Notes: generated from the sequence alone by a model not told the origin. Positions 1 to 10,213 are shown, counted from the stretch's first letter. The stretch is DNA of 64,000 bases from Porphyromonas crevioricanis (GCF_900167225.1 NZ_FUXH01000009.1:1-64000), one strand, 5' to 3'. Translations and numbers: made by a program.

Positions 1-183
1 AGTTGCTTTTGTCCGAAAGCTTAGTTGCTTTTGATGTGATCATTAGATGCTTCCCGGAAAAGATGCCGAGCGATCGACAAAAAGATACCGAGTAATCGAG
101 AGAATTGAGTGCTTACCAAAATAATAAGCGAGGCACCATTTGCCAATACTTTCTTGCTTAAATGCCTCTTTAAGGGGTGAGTA
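1..183 (-). repeat. Inverted copy of the leader plus 22-bp-array element (array truncated by window edge)
   Basis: The reverse complement of this stretch matches 35463-35650 almost base for base. About 140 bp of leader (45-183) leads into the first 22-bp unit, whose AAGCTT core is at 17-22, and a second unit begins at the window edge. The leader carries TGGTGCCTCGCTTATTATTT in both copies. The array therefore continues outside the window to the left. The two copies face each other across about 35 kb. Confidence 0.9.
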
Positions 184-266
184 TATGATACAAAACTTGC
201 TGTGTTGCGCAATAGTCTCCTGGGAAAAGTCTGCGTAATAGCCTCTTATTTCAAAAAAGAGGAGGT

Positions 267-308
267 ACAAAAAAATCACAGCAAGGCGGCAATGTCCTTG
301 CTGTGATT
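267..308 (-). terminator. Intrinsic terminator of the Lys-C-like protease gene
   Basis: A perfect 13-bp stem (274-286 pairs with 296-308, AATCACAGCAAGG) with a 9-nt loop. Read on the minus strand it runs into a T tract at 267-273. It lies 65 bp past the stop codon of the minus-strand protease gene at 373. Confidence 0.85.
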
Positions 309-372
309 CAAATTAGGAAAAAACAATCGATAGAGTGAGATTTACCGACCTATCGAGTCTCTGCAAAAAGAA

Positions 373-3330
373 TCATTGTTTGATCAATTTCTGATGGATA
401 GCCCCTTTCTCCGTATCCAACACTATGATATACGTGCCAGAAGGAATGTGGCTCACATCCAAATACTCTCCAAGAGAATCGGATGTCCATTCAGCAACCG
501 AACGTCCGTCAATAGAAATAAGTCTCGCACGATTTATCAACTCTATTTGCGTCAAGTTCAGGTGGGTATCAAACAAAGAGGGATAAACGGATGGAGTTTG
601 CTCCGAATCGACAACTTCTACATCGAGAGTCGGCCCCAAGTCGGCATATACGACCTCTACGGTATATGTCTTATTCGGATCCGAGTTAGTTTTATCTATG
701 AAACTATTGAGACCTCTTTTCGCTTCTACTCTACCCAGCTCCGCACCATCTCGCTTGATGATATAATGTGTGGGAATGGGAGTATCCACGGCATAACGTC
801 CGCCAAAATTTGTCTCTTCTATCGGACTGGATAACGGCTTATCACTGTTGGAGACAACGATTTGCATAGCCAATAGGTTCCTTGAGCTTGGTACACCGGG
901 AAAGCCTTCCAAACGTTCCGGATGAAGCCATAAGTGCTCAACAATACCAATAAAGTCATAGCGACCTACATAAATTTGAGGATGAGGATCTTCGTAATTC
1001 AGTAAGCCATTACTATCTGCCCACTCCTGTATGGTGTTAGGCTTTTTCCCCGGATCTGTCGAGGCGTTATTCTTAGCTCCAAAACCAACATACAGCATCT
1101 GGTCTCGATTGATCTCGTATGGGGTCTTCAGTGGAACTCTCAACCAAGTCCCTTTTTTATAATCCTCCGGCACAACAACTTTCTGAAAAAGATCTTTTAT
1201 GCGAAGAGCTTCATCGGTCATTGCCAACACATACAGCTCATCACCAGCCTTGTCGGGAATGATGTTGACCTGTGTGATATACAAAGGATCAGTGGGCAAT
1301 CCCCCCTTTTCGCTATATAGAGGATTATTCATTGGCCACTTCTCTCTATACTTACAATGCGTGACGGAGCCTATTCGCCCAGGAATAAGAGGGATATTAG
1401 CCGTCTGATATGGAATCAAATCAAATTTTTTGTCAAGGCCAACCTTGGACAATAACTGATGATAAACCGGCTGCTCCCAGCTCAGAACAATAGTATTTTC
1501 GGAGGATGACTCTTTCTGAGGAGTTATTTCCGTGATCAGATCTCCAACAAAAACAGAGGCATTCATCTCCGGCCCGAGCTCGTATTTCGTCTCTCCCTGC
1601 TCTCCTCCCATATAAGGATAAGCAACACACAGAGAGTAATTCAAAACACCGTGGGAGACACTACTCTGAGGTATATCCTCCTGATATTTGGTCAAATTAG
1701 CTCCATCGGCTTCCAAATCGGCAATCTTTTCTCCCTCTCTAAAAAGGAAATAACGCAAACCCTTTGTTCCAAACTCCTCGGATCCGTATGGAGCTTGCCA
1801 AGCCAGTAAGACTTTACTTCTATCTGCACTAAGTGCCACATCGAATCTGCGAACAGTACTGATAGGATACATTTCCTCACGAAATGCTCCTTCTAAAGTT
1901 TCGGCCTTTCCTCCATTCACAGGGTCAAGGAACTTAGCCATTTGATGTTCATCTCCAGAGGAGGCAAACTTATCCCAGTGGAAAGCCATACGCCCATACA
2001 AGTCTTTAGATTTCGGAAGACAAATGCCAGGTCCTCCTCCTGTGAGTGTCCCCACAACGAGTCCATCCTGATTGAAAAGAGAAGAGCCTGAAGATCCGCC
2101 TTCGGTATCCCCTTGATCAAAATGAAAGGAGAAATGCGCATCCTGTGCTCCTTCGTCCGGCCCCACAAAAGCGCGAATTACCTTGGGCTGACCTTTATGC
2201 ACGGAGATTTTCATTGCATCTCCGGCAGGATGATGGAGACCTACAGCCGAGCTGTATAACTTCTCTCGCCTGTCCCAACCATTATAGTATACACGATAAC
2301 GAGCAGGGATTTCTTCTTTAAGTTTCAGGAGAAGTCCATCCGACATACCATTGAGAGGTAGAAAGGCCAACTTACGACACCCTACCATACTCTTTGATTG
2401 ATAGGAGTAGCCGGATGTGGCATTGCTACACCCGGGTTTCGTATAATGGAAAGAGAAAATCCACCTATCCAACAATTCGTCTTTGGGAGCAAATTTTCCT
2501 TCTAAAGCAGCACAATGCGCTGCCGAAATAATCAAAGGAGCAAAATCCTTGGCTGTGTTATTGAGCAAATTACCGGTACAAGAAGAAACAAACTGACGAC
2601 CATTGTCCTCCAACACCATGTATATCTGGCAAACTCCAGCAATCTGCTTGCGCCAAGCATCTCCTTCGGGGCAATTGACATTGATTTGACAATGAGGATG
2701 AGACGAATCCTCCCCTCTATCTATCTGCTCATCGCGACTAATAAATGGTGCGCGGTAAAAATGTCCCAGTCCGGAGATACGAATATCCGGCAACTCTCCT
2801 TCTTGGTTGGTTTCATATTCCAGAATTACACAATCTCCAAGTATCGGAGATGTGGCAAACTCTCCTGTAGTTGGGTGAGATGCTTTCGTATAGGCTCCTT
2901 TCAGTTGGGTACGTCCCGGATCGTAGATATAAAGCCGAGATCCTTCTGGAAGATCGAATGCTTCGTAATAGACGCCTATTGCTTTGGCCCCTTCGGATCG
3001 TAGAGCAAGACGATAAACCGAATGCCCATTCTGCAATTCTATTCGATCGGCTTTCTCTGCAAAATTGATCTTTTGAGGCAATATCACCGCCATACGATAT
3101 GGCCGCAATTGCACATCTCCTCCCCACTCGTCTTCCATGAGCAAGTCATCTACATTCATCGTCATAGGCACATCAATGGCCTTTGGAAGAGATGTCAAAT
3201 AAGAAGAGGTGTTTTTCAAAGCCTTTGCCGAGAAGCTCAGAGGCTCTCCTCCAAACTCCTGCTGGGCAGATAGAGAGACAGATAGGAGAGATAAGAGGGC
3301 TACCTTTAGCCCTAAAGGAATCTTATTCAT
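373..3330 (-). CDS. Secreted lysyl-endopeptidase-like S1 serine protease with T9SS-type C-terminal tail
   Basis: A 985-aa protein with an N-terminal signal peptide (cleavage probably after SLSAQ, about residue 23), a prodomain to about 200 and a trypsin-fold catalytic domain at about 205-470. The likely triad is His272 in SAAHC, Asp331 in SDGLLLKL and Ser414 in GGSSGSS. Many paired cysteines match the Achromobacter Lys-C type of S1 peptidase. After the protease come fibronectin-like beta segments (about 505-620), a galactose-binding-like region, and a final 75-80 residues ending GTYIIVLDTEKG...KLIKQ, which resembles the Por-secretion (T9SS) sorting domain. It is inferred to be secreted and anchored at the cell surface, feeding amino-acid fermentation. 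Lysine specificity is not proven by the sequence. It is a single-gene unit with its own terminator downstream. Confidence 0.85.
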   Translation of the reverse strand: MNKIPLGLKVALLSLLSVSLSAQQEFGGEPLSFSAKALKNTSSYLTSLPKAIDVPMTMNVDDLLMEDEWGGDVQLRPYRMAVILPQKINFAEKADRIELQNGHSVYRLALRSEGAKAIGVYYEAFDLPEGSRLYIYDPGRTQLKGAYTKASHPTTGEFATSPILGDCVILEYETNQEGELPDIRISGLGHFYRAPFISRDEQIDRGEDSSHPHCQINVNCPEGDAWRKQIAGVCQIYMVLEDNGRQFVSSCTGNLLNNTAKDFAPLIISAAHCAALEGKFAPKDELLDRWIFSFHYTKPGCSNATSGYSYQSKSMVGCRKLAFLPLNGMSDGLLLKLKEEIPARYRVYYNGWDRREKLYSSAVGLHHPAGDAMKISVHKGQPKVIRAFVGPDEGAQDAHFSFHFDQGDTEGGSSGSSLFNQDGLVVGTLTGGGPGICLPKSKDLYGRMAFHWDKFASSGDEHQMAKFLDPVNGGKAETLEGAFREEMYPISTVRRFDVALSADRSKVLLAWQAPYGSEEFGTKGLRYFLFREGEKIADLEADGANLTKYQEDIPQSSVSHGVLNYSLCVAYPYMGGEQGETKYELGPEMNASVFVGDLITEITPQKESSSENTIVLSWEQPVYHQLLSKVGLDKKFDLIPYQTANIPLIPGRIGSVTHCKYREKWPMNNPLYSEKGGLPTDPLYITQVNIIPDKAGDELYVLAMTDEALRIKDLFQKVVVPEDYKKGTWLRVPLKTPYEINRDQMLYVGFGAKNNASTDPGKKPNTIQEWADSNGLLNYEDPHPQIYVGRYDFIGIVEHLWLHPERLEGFPGVPSSRNLLAMQIVVSNSDKPLSSPIEETNFGGRYAVDTPIPTHYIIKRDGAELGRVEAKRGLNSFIDKTNSDPNKTYTVEVVYADLGPTLDVEVVDSEQTPSVYPSLFDTHLNLTQIELINRARLISIDGRSVAEWTSDSLGEYLDVSHIPSGTYIIVLDTEKGAIHQKLIKQ

Positions 3331-3447
3331 TCGTTGTGTGGTTTAGGAAAGTCCGATAATGTGCGACTACTACCAGTACATATTATTGATGGCAACCGCA
3401 AGAATCCGACTTGACATAATTAGGTTAATACAAGTTCACAATCTCGT

Positions 3448-4788
3448 TTATTTAGACTTTTGTTTATGTGTCATAATGTTGAGTACATGTTTGTCTGTCT
3501 CGCGCATGGCTTCACGTCCAATAGAAGTAAGATTGTCTACAGTGCGATCTACATCATCATCGACAATCCCTTCGGAGGCAGTAACCACTTTGCTATCCAT
3601 GGCCAATATGGCTGACAACATGGCCGAACTAACGCCACTCGTCACCTTGAGGGCACAGCTGGGTTTCGCTCCGTCACACAGCATTCCGGTGATGTTGCCG
3701 ACCATATTTTTGATTGCAAAACCTATCTGCTGCTTGCTGCCGCCCATCAGATAGGTGATACCACAGGCAGATCCCGTAGCTGCAACGACACATCCGCATA
3801 GAGCAGAGAGGCGTCCTAATTTTTGTTTTATATAAACAACCATAAGATTACTCAGCATCAAAGCTCTGATTGTCTTCTCATGGTCTGCTCCTTCATCCTG
3901 AGCAAAAGAGACAACAGGCAAAGTAGCCGTAATGCCCTGATTACCACTTCCACTATTTGACATGACTGCCATAGGAGCTCCATCCATTCGAGCATCACAA
4001 GCAGCACTGGTATATGATAGCATCTTACTCAACACACTGTCTCCCAGGTATTTCTTTCCGAGAGGGCCTTGTATCATCCGCCCGACTGAATGGCCATACT
4101 CTCTCTGCAAGGATGAAGCACTCACCGCCGAATTCAACTTGGCGGCTTCCTCTATGAATGCAATCTTCTCCAAGGGAGCTTCAGTAGCAAAACGGTATAC
4201 AGTATCAAAATTTAGTTCAATATCTTCCTCTGCTACGTCCGTACTGCTAACATCACCATCCTGTGGATGTTCAGATGTTTGTGCCGATGAATGTGTGGGA
4301 AGGACTTTTCCATCCAGCAGCAAGGTTGTAAGCCCGGTGTGTGTCCGCTCTATGACAGATGTACTCTGATGAGGAGTAGCTTGCAGATTGACCTCGATAT
4401 AAAGATTATCGACATCTCCCGGCTTAAGATCTATGGCAATCACATTTCCTCGAGCCACAATTCCTTTTGCTCGCTCCAATTCTTCTGGAGAAAAGTCATT
4501 CAAGATAGAAAGTCCCTTCTCCGGCTTGGCTATCACATAGCCCAAAGCTATTGCGATTGGCAATCCAATCATGCCAGTCCCGGGAATGCCGACCCCCATT
4601 GCATTCTTAAGCATATTAGCAGACAGCAGAACTTCGATTCGAGAAGGTTCCATAAGAGGTGTAGGTAAGGTTGCTGCTGCATGAGCAACTGCCAACGCAA
4701 CTGCCACGGGTTCCGTACATCCGGTAGCTGGCACAACCTCCTTTTTGATAAGAGTCATGATTCTGTCTTGGGTCTTTACATCCATCAC
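3448..4788 (-). CDS. UPF0597 family protein (CyuA/YhaM-like cysteine desulfidase or serine-dehydratase-like)
   Basis: A 446-aa protein of the UPF0597 family. Conserved features are the N-terminal ATGCTEP (Cys24), the GSGNQG loop, CGCVVAATGSACG and GMLCDGAKPSC. The cysteines fit the [4Fe-4S] cluster ligands of L-cysteine desulfidase and of the alpha domain of Fe-S serine dehydratases. In enterobacteria the relative CyuA degrades cysteine to pyruvate, ammonia and sulfide, so this gene is plausibly a catabolic, sulfide-producing enzyme here. It is last in a minus-strand run, 45 bp after fcl, and may be co-transcribed with the fucose genes without sharing their function. Family assignment is firm, substrate is inferred. 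Confidence 0.8.
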   Translation of the reverse strand: MMDVKTQDRIMTLIKKEVVPATGCTEPVAVALAVAHAAATLPTPLMEPSRIEVLLSANMLKNAMGVGIPGTGMIGLPIAIALGYVIAKPEKGLSILNDFSPEELERAKGIVARGNVIAIDLKPGDVDNLYIEVNLQATPHQSTSVIERTHTGLTTLLLDGKVLPTHSSAQTSEHPQDGDVSSTDVAEEDIELNFDTVYRFATEAPLEKIAFIEEAAKLNSAVSASSLQREYGHSVGRMIQGPLGKKYLGDSVLSKMLSYTSAACDARMDGAPMAVMSNSGSGNQGITATLPVVSFAQDEGADHEKTIRALMLSNLMVVYIKQKLGRLSALCGCVVAATGSACGITYLMGGSKQQIGFAIKNMVGNITGMLCDGAKPSCALKVTSGVSSAMLSAILAMDSKVVTASEGIVDDDVDRTVDNLTSIGREAMRETDKHVLNIMTHKQKSK

Positions 4789-4833
4789 TATTCTAATTCT
4801 ATGATTTTTTATCTAAACAAGTTGAGGTTTATT

Positions 4834-5916
4834 TCACAAGCCAATAGAAGTTTTATACCAGTCGTAAAGCATCGGTACACCTTGCTGCAATTCTATGTTA
4901 TGATGCCATCCCAGACTTTGTATCAGGGACGGATCGGTAAGTTTGCGCATGCAGCCATCTGGCCTACTGCTGTCAAAAAGAATCTGGCCATGATAGCCTA
5001 CTGCCTGAGCGACCAAAGAGGCCAAATCTGATATAGAAACTTCCTTACCTGTCCCTATATTGATATGGCAGTTGCGTATTTCTCCTTTATCCGACTTACA
5101 AAGATCAGAGAAGTCAACATGCTCCATAACATAGACACAGGCTTCAGCCATTTCCTCACTCCAGAGAAATTCTCTGAGAGGGCGACCACTCCCCCAAAGC
5201 TCCAGTCTATCCGGAAATATCCCATATCGAGACAGAGCAGATTCTATCACAGAGGCAGGGCTTGATGGGGCTAAATCGGGCAATGGGCGGCGAGTAATAT
5301 CCCGGCGTATCGCATCATAGTCTTTTCTCATCAACAAATCGGCCAGCCACATCTTGCGAATCATGGCAGGAAGAACATGTGCGGAGATCAAATCGAAGTT
5401 ATCATTAGGGCCATAGAGATTCGTGGGCATCACAGCCAAATAATTGGTACCGTACTGCAAATTGAACGACTCACACATCTTGAGTCCGGCTATCTTGGCT
5501 ATTGCATAAGGCTCATTGGTATACTCCAAAGGAGAGGTAAGAAGAACATCTTCTTTCATGGGCTGGGGAGCTTCTTTAGGGTAAATGCAAGTAGACCCAA
5601 GAAAGAGTAATTTCTTGACTTTGTGTCTAAAAGAAGCTCCAATCACATGCTGCTGAATCCCCAGGTTGCGATATATAAAGTCCGCTCTACAAGTGTTGTT
5701 GGCCATGATGCCACCCACATGGGCAGCAGCCAGAAATACATAGTCAGGCTTTTCCTGATCGAAGAAGTTCTCTACAGCAACCGGATCGAGCAAATCCAAT
5801 TCCTCGTGTGTCCTACCGACAACCCGAGTATACCCCTTGAGTCTAAGAGCCCGCACAATAGCAGAGCCAACCAAGCCTCGGTGACCTGCTACATATATTT
5901 TGTCATTCAGCTCCAT
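4834..5916 (-). CDS. fcl: GDP-L-fucose synthase
   Basis: A 360-aa short-chain dehydrogenase that converts GDP-4-keto-6-deoxy-mannose to GDP-L-fucose (epimerisation then NADPH reduction). The N-terminal Rossmann motif is AGHRGLVGSAIVRAL and the catalytic pair is in YTNEPYAIAKIAG. It carries an insertion at about 185-245 relative to the 315-residue enterobacterial enzyme, as is usual in Bacteroidetes. It starts 3 bp after the gmd stop codon, so the two act as one operon for activated fucose, used in glycans or glycoproteins. Confidence 0.95.
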   Translation of the reverse strand: MELNDKIYVAGHRGLVGSAIVRALRLKGYTRVVGRTHEELDLLDPVAVENFFDQEKPDYVFLAAAHVGGIMANNTCRADFIYRNLGIQQHVIGASFRHKVKKLLFLGSTCIYPKEAPQPMKEDVLLTSPLEYTNEPYAIAKIAGLKMCESFNLQYGTNYLAVMPTNLYGPNDNFDLISAHVLPAMIRKMWLADLLMRKDYDAIRRDITRRPLPDLAPSSPASVIESALSRYGIFPDRLELWGSGRPLREFLWSEEMAEACVYVMEHVDFSDLCKSDKGEIRNCHINIGTGKEVSISDLASLVAQAVGYHGQILFDSSRPDGCMRKLTDPSLIQSLGWHHNIELQQGVPMLYDWYKTSIGL

Positions 5917-5919
5917 TGC

Positions 5920-7080
5920 TTATTCGAAATAGTTGAGTATCTGATATCCACCTTCTTTCAGATATGCCTCTTTGTGCATCAAACGAATATCATAGTCCAT
6001 CATGTCACGAATAATATCCTGCAAAGTATATTCAGGCTCCCAACCTAGGATCTTACGGGCTCTGGCAGCATCTCCGATAAGAGCCTGCACCTCCGTCGGA
6101 CGGAAATAATTAGGATCCACAGAAAGAAGTGTTTGCCCCAAAAGATTCCTTACTCCAGGCAAATAAATATCTCCGACTCGTTGCTTGAATACCTCTTCGT
6201 CTATTGCAGACAATACACCTCGTTCATCCACCCCTTCTCCTTCGAATCGGAGCTTCATTCCAACATAAGCAAAGCTCATTTGGGCAAAATCTCGAACAGA
6301 GGTCGTGATACCTGTAGCCACGACGTAATCTCCGGGTTGATCCTGCTGTAAAATCATATGCATGGAACGAACATAATCCTTGGCATGCCCCCAATCTCGA
6401 GTTGCAGACAAATTGCCCAAGTATACCCTCTGCTGCAATCCTGTAGCGATACGACTGACGGAGCGAGTAATCTTCCGTGTTACAAAAGTCTCTCCACGAA
6501 GCGGAGACTCATGATTAAAAAGGACGCCGTTGCTGCAATGCATTCCATAGGCCTCTCTATAGTTGATAGTGATCCAGTAGGCATAGAGTTTGGCACAGGC
6601 ATAGGGGCTACGCGGATAAAACGGAGTCTGTTCATTCTGAGGAACAGTCTGAACCAAACCAAACAATTCGCTCGTAGAAGCCTGATAGATACGAGTTTTC
6701 TTTTCCAATCCAAGCAAACGCACAGCTTCCAATATCCTCAAAGTCCCTAAGCCATCTACATTAGCTGTGTATTCCGGGCTTTCAAAGCTGACCTTCACAT
6801 GACTCATTGCCCCCAGGTTGTAAATCTCATCCGGGAGTACCTGCCGGATCAAGGCTGTAATATTCATTGAGTCGGAAAGGTCTCCATAGTGCAAAAAGAA
6901 GTTGCGACTCTCGGTATGAGGGTCTTGGTACAAATGGTCTACACGCTCTGTATTGAATAGAGAAGAGCGACGTTTCAAACCATGCACTTCGTATCCTTTT
7001 TTCAATAAATATTCGGCCAGATAGGCACCATCTTGCCCTGTGATACCGGTAATAAGAGCTACTTTCTTCTTTGTATTCAT
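5920..7080 (-). CDS. gmd: GDP-mannose 4,6-dehydratase
   Basis: The first step of GDP-fucose synthesis, 386 aa from the chosen start. The NADP-binding motif is [11 protein letters not shown], the catalytic region has STSELFG, and [10 protein letters not shown] holds the Tyr-x3-Lys pair. The frame is open further upstream to 7152, but that extension overlaps the FHA gene by 41 bp and is not typical of the family. ATG at 7080 ([12 protein letters not shown]) puts the Rossmann motif near the N-terminus as expected. It is followed after 3 bp by fcl. Confidence 0.95.
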   Translation of the reverse strand: MNTKKKVALITGITGQDGAYLAEYLLKKGYEVHGLKRRSSLFNTERVDHLYQDPHTESRNFFLHYGDLSDSMNITALIRQVLPDEIYNLGAMSHVKVSFESPEYTANVDGLGTLRILEAVRLLGLEKKTRIYQASTSELFGLVQTVPQNEQTPFYPRSPYACAKLYAYWITINYREAYGMHCSNGVLFNHESPLRGETFVTRKITRSVSRIATGLQQRVYLGNLSATRDWGHAKDYVRSMHMILQQDQPGDYVVATGITTSVRDFAQMSFAYVGMKLRFEGEGVDERGVLSAIDEEVFKQRVGDIYLPGVRNLLGQTLLSVDPNYFRPTEVQALIGDAARARKILGWEPEYTLQDIIRDMMDYDIRLMHKEAYLKEGGYQILNYFE

Positions 7081-7111
7081 GAGATTGTATTTTCTTCTTT
7101 TTGTATCTGCG

Positions 7112-7660
7112 CTACTGAGCTGTTTGATCGTTTTCGTCGGGATGGGGTTCAAAGATAAGGGAAGTTGCCCCCAAAGTGATTACAGTAGTCTCGTTTAGGC
7201 AGAACCATTCTCGATCGGATAGACAGCGTCCTGCAATAAAAGTCCCAACTCGGCTCTCATCATCTTTGATAGCATAGCTCCAATTCCCATCAGAGTCTAC
7301 CTGTACTTTGAGTAGGCAGTGATGTCTATCCATGCTGGGATCAGAAGTCTGTATCGGCAGGTCTATCTGCGTATCCTTGTTTTTTCGCCCAATAGAATGA
7401 ACTCCCGGGCCAAACTTGAGTGTCTGCTTATAGGCAAAAGCATTTTCCACAACAAAAATGGCAGCCGGAGCCAACAGCCCTTCCGGCTCGGAACTCTCCG
7501 GAAGTTTTTCCGCACTCACAGGTCGGATTCGAGCTTTTATCTGTTTTTTGCAACCTGAGCAAACCAACGAGAGGCGACCCTCCTGAGAAAGAGCTACCTT
7601 AATTCGCTCGTTGGAGAGAACGATAAGCTGGTCGCAATAAGGGCAACGGATCCGTTTCAT
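7112..7660 (-). CDS. Zinc-ribbon and FHA-domain protein
   Basis: A 182-aa cytoplasmic protein. The N-terminus carries a two-pair zinc ribbon, CPYC then CSGC about 28 residues later. The C-terminal half is a forkhead-associated domain with [12 protein letters not shown] and the DRHHCLL phosphothreonine-binding strand. FHA domains bind phosphothreonine peptides, but no Ser/Thr kinase was seen in the window, so the partner is unknown. Its ATG overlaps the stop codon of the upstream CtpA-like protease (ATGA, 4-bp overlap), which implies translational coupling. Function is unassigned. Confidence 0.8.
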   Translation of the reverse strand: MKRIRCPYCDQLIVLSNERIKVALSQEGRLSLVCSGCKKQIKARIRPVSAEKLPESSEPEGLLAPAAIFVVENAFAYKQTLKFGPGVHSIGRKNKDTQIDLPIQTSDPSMDRHHCLLKVQVDSDGNWSYAIKDDESRVGTFIAGRCLSDREWFCLNETTVITLGATSLIFEPHPDENDQTAQ

Positions 7661-9372
7661 TTGGCAGGGTGCAACAAATTGCGATATTGCTCGGGATTGA
7701 CAAGCAGGCGCATAGCTGTCTCTACATCTTTGTCGCGTCTCAATCGATGTTGTATCAATCCGTCCTCGAAATAGTACCTACTTATAATAGCCTCCTCCAC
7801 AGACTCTTTCACCTGGTCTTTATAACGCCTGAGATCTCGCTCTTTGTCCGGCTTCAAAAGTTGAGAGAGAGAGTCAAAAGCTCCGGATGCTTCGGGTAAA
7901 AAGCCTTCGCTCTCGGCCCATTCCCGTAGACGCTCTAAATAGACAGGAGAGCGCAATTCGTATTTGAACTCGGGTACAGACAAGCGTTGCACAAGTTCTT
8001 CATATTCTTGGTCTGAGAGAGTAAATAAATGAGGTTGGGCTATAGTCTTGTGCTTTCTATGATAGTCGGTCGCATAGTCTTGCAACAAGTAGCTGCCTGC
8101 GACAAAATAAGATATGGCCTTTGCACTATCAGCTTCTACCTCCAAATCCGGACTGATCCCTCCGGCTTCATGTTGAATCCGTCCCGATTTGGTATAAAAA
8201 GCCCGATGTAAGCTATCCGGTTGTTGTTTTTGAGTCTTCATTTCTCTACCATCAGCAGATCTCGTACTGTAGTCTATCCGTTGCACACATCTGCCGCTGG
8301 GAATATGGTAGCGGGATACAGTAAATTTCAATTTGCCTCCATAAGGCATTTCAGAAGTCATCTGTACGATCCCTTTACCAAAACTTTTCCTTCCTACGAT
8401 AACTGCCCTGTCATGATCTTGTAAAGCTCCGGCCAACAACTCCGAAGTAGAGGCCGTCTCTGAGTTGATTAAGACAACGACCGGCAAGTGGAGGTCCGTA
8501 GGCTCGGCATTGGTGCGATAGACACTGCTGACGCGGTTGTTCCGACCTCGCAGGCTCGCAATCTCAGTACCATTGGGCAGAAAATGATTGAGTATCCCAA
8601 CAGCCTGAGCCATCAGTCCTCCTCCATTTCCTCGCAAATCAATAATCAAACCCTCAAGTTCGGTCTTTTGCTTCAGTTCGCTGAGTGCAGCATCGAAAGC
8701 AGACACAGTCTTATCATTGAATGTATCTATACTTATATAACCTATCCGAGAGTGAGGTCTCACATCAAAATAGGTGATGGGCTCTATCTGTATCCGTTTG
8801 CGTAAAAATTTCAGGGAAACAGGCTTACTCTCTCCTCTACGAAGCAATTCAAGAGAGATCTGTTTCTCCGGATTCCCTTTCAAAGCCTCACTTACACTCT
8901 GGACATCGGATTTAGAAAAATCTTTCCCATCGATTTTCATTATTACATCTCCCGGTCTTACACCGGCCAACTGAGCAGGCTTCCCCTTGAAAACTCTGGC
9001 TACCATCACGGAACTATCGGCTCCGGGCATAACCACAGCCCCCACTCCACCGTATTCTCCGGTAGTGATTAGTCGCAAAGCTTCCTCCTCTTGAGCAGAG
9101 TAATACTCACAATAGGGGTCTAAGCCGGAAAGGATGCCACGAATCCCATTTTTATACAAATCTTGTGTGGAAAGAGAATCTATGTAGTACAGTTTGAGGT
9201 CTCTTATCAGGTTGCCAAAAGTTTCCACCCCTTTCACGTATTCCATATAAGGATCTTCCGAAGTAAACTGCCCAGTATCCCCTGATACGAGCTGAGCTTT
9301 CAAATTAGAAGACGGATACGCAACAGACAGAAAAAGAAGCCCACACAGGGCAAATACTGCTCTATTTTTCAT
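7657..9372 (-). CDS. C-terminal processing peptidase (CtpA-like, S41) with PDZ domain
   Basis: A 571-aa periplasmic protease. The signal peptide ends near SNLKAQ (residue 27). A PDZ domain lies at about 95-180 with the GGVGAVV carboxylate-binding loop and AGVRPGDVIMKIDG. The S41 catalytic domain holds the Ser in ETASTSE (308-310) and Lys333 in SFGKGIVQ. A C-terminal helical extension (about 410-571) is rich in charged residues. The family trims or degrades periplasmic proteins. It heads the minus-strand run FHA-gmd-fcl-UPF0597 and overlaps the FHA gene by 4 bp. Confidence 0.9.
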   Translation of the reverse strand: MKNRAVFALCGLLFLSVAYPSSNLKAQLVSGDTGQFTSEDPYMEYVKGVETFGNLIRDLKLYYIDSLSTQDLYKNGIRGILSGLDPYCEYYSAQEEEALRLITTGEYGGVGAVVMPGADSSVMVARVFKGKPAQLAGVRPGDVIMKIDGKDFSKSDVQSVSEALKGNPEKQISLELLRRGESKPVSLKFLRKRIQIEPITYFDVRPHSRIGYISIDTFNDKTVSAFDAALSELKQKTELEGLIIDLRGNGGGLMAQAVGILNHFLPNGTEIASLRGRNNRVSSVYRTNAEPTDLHLPVVVLINSETASTSELLAGALQDHDRAVIVGRKSFGKGIVQMTSEMPYGGKLKFTVSRYHIPSGRCVQRIDYSTRSADGREMKTQKQQPDSLHRAFYTKSGRIQHEAGGISPDLEVEADSAKAISYFVAGSYLLQDYATDYHRKHKTIAQPHLFTLSDQEYEELVQRLSVPEFKYELRSPVYLERLREWAESEGFLPEASGAFDSLSQLLKPDKERDLRRYKDQVKESVEEAIISRYYFEDGLIQHRLRRDKDVETAMRLLVNPEQYRNLLHPAK

Positions 9373-9705
9373 GTCGGCAAAGGTAGCGAATTAGCCTCTA
9401 TCATACAGACATCTTTATGGGCAACAACTTTCCTTCATGGGTAAGACATAGAAAGTGCTAATGAGACCACTCTTGGGTTTGGTCATGTACACCTACGGGC
9501 ATACACACTCTATCTCTATGATCCGTTGTGACCACGCATTTCAAAAAAAAGTTCGGACAAAAGACTGTTTCAACAACTCTTGGAAGATCCCCATACAATG
9601 CACTCAAAGAGAAGGCAAGACAATACAAGCTTCCCCTCTCTTTCAATTGGAACGATGTCGTCCTATTAAGCAACATAGGAGAATGTGGTCGAAGACAGTA
9701 GAAAA

Positions 9706-9838
9706 GGCAGCTTTTGGGGACTTTTTAGCCTCACTCAAAACACCGATGAACAGGGCGTTTCGAGAGGGTCAAAAATATCTCCTGAGAAAAATTTTGCTAA
9801 CACAGGAGAGAACAATTTTTTTCTCAGGAGAGAATTTT
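9706..9838 (-). repeat. Dispersed structured repeat, copy 1
   Basis: Read on the minus strand it aligns over about 135 bp with 54824-54958 at roughly 75-80% by eye. It holds two stems: 9779-9791 with 9818-9830 (CTCCTGAGAAAAA), and a 9-bp stem 9736-9744 with 9754-9762. The second stem is all Watson-Crick and G-U pairs on the minus strand, and differs from copy 2 by compensatory changes. No protein is encoded. Confidence 0.8.
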
Positions 9839-10122
9839 TCTTTGAACCTCAGTGGCAAAAAAAGAGAAGATGTGGCAGAGCTAACAAAAGAGTGTTCCCG
9901 CCCTAATTGCATCGCATTATTGTTAATTGGGGATAGTACTCAATGTGTTATTATCGGTATTCGAAATGAGTTATGTCCTGAAGTATGCTTTTTCTCTCTT
10001 CCTCGATTGTCTCAAAATCAACATACGCTGCAAACTCCGGCAAAAAGGCCAATGAAAAAGCTTCTTGGGACCTTGCGACAGTCTCCTCTTGTTGTAAAAA
10101 TCAATCTAACATTGAAATACCG

Positions 10123-10130
10123 TACATTTG
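10123..10130 (+). promoter_or_regulatory. Candidate -7 box for phoH (TACATTTG)
   Basis: Matches the Bacteroidetes TAnnTTTG -7 element, about 84 bp upstream of the phoH start. No clear -33 TTTG stands at the usual 19-21 bp spacing. Confidence 0.35.
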
Positions 10131-10213
10131 CAGCTATTGTAGGGTTCGGAAAAAGGCAAAAAGGTCTCTCTCCTAAGAATCAAAGATTTGAACACATTCA
10201 CGAAAAGCGATAA

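Larger units (their letters stand above)
9373..10213. other. Gene-free interval of 841 bp between divergent genes
   Basis: It separates the CtpA-like gene (minus) from phoH (plus). The only structure I can support is the dispersed palindromic repeat at 9706-9838 and a -7-type box before phoH. A reading frame open from 9455 to 10213 runs straight through the repeat, resembles no known family, and is not annotated. Confidence 0.7.

Noticed and set aside
376-834. Plus-strand open frame opposite the protease gene
   Set aside because: It is antisense to a well-supported secreted protease and shows no domain.
9455-10213. A 252-codon open frame before phoH
   Set aside because: It runs through the dispersed repeat, has no recognisable domain, and its composition is that of translated intergenic DNA.
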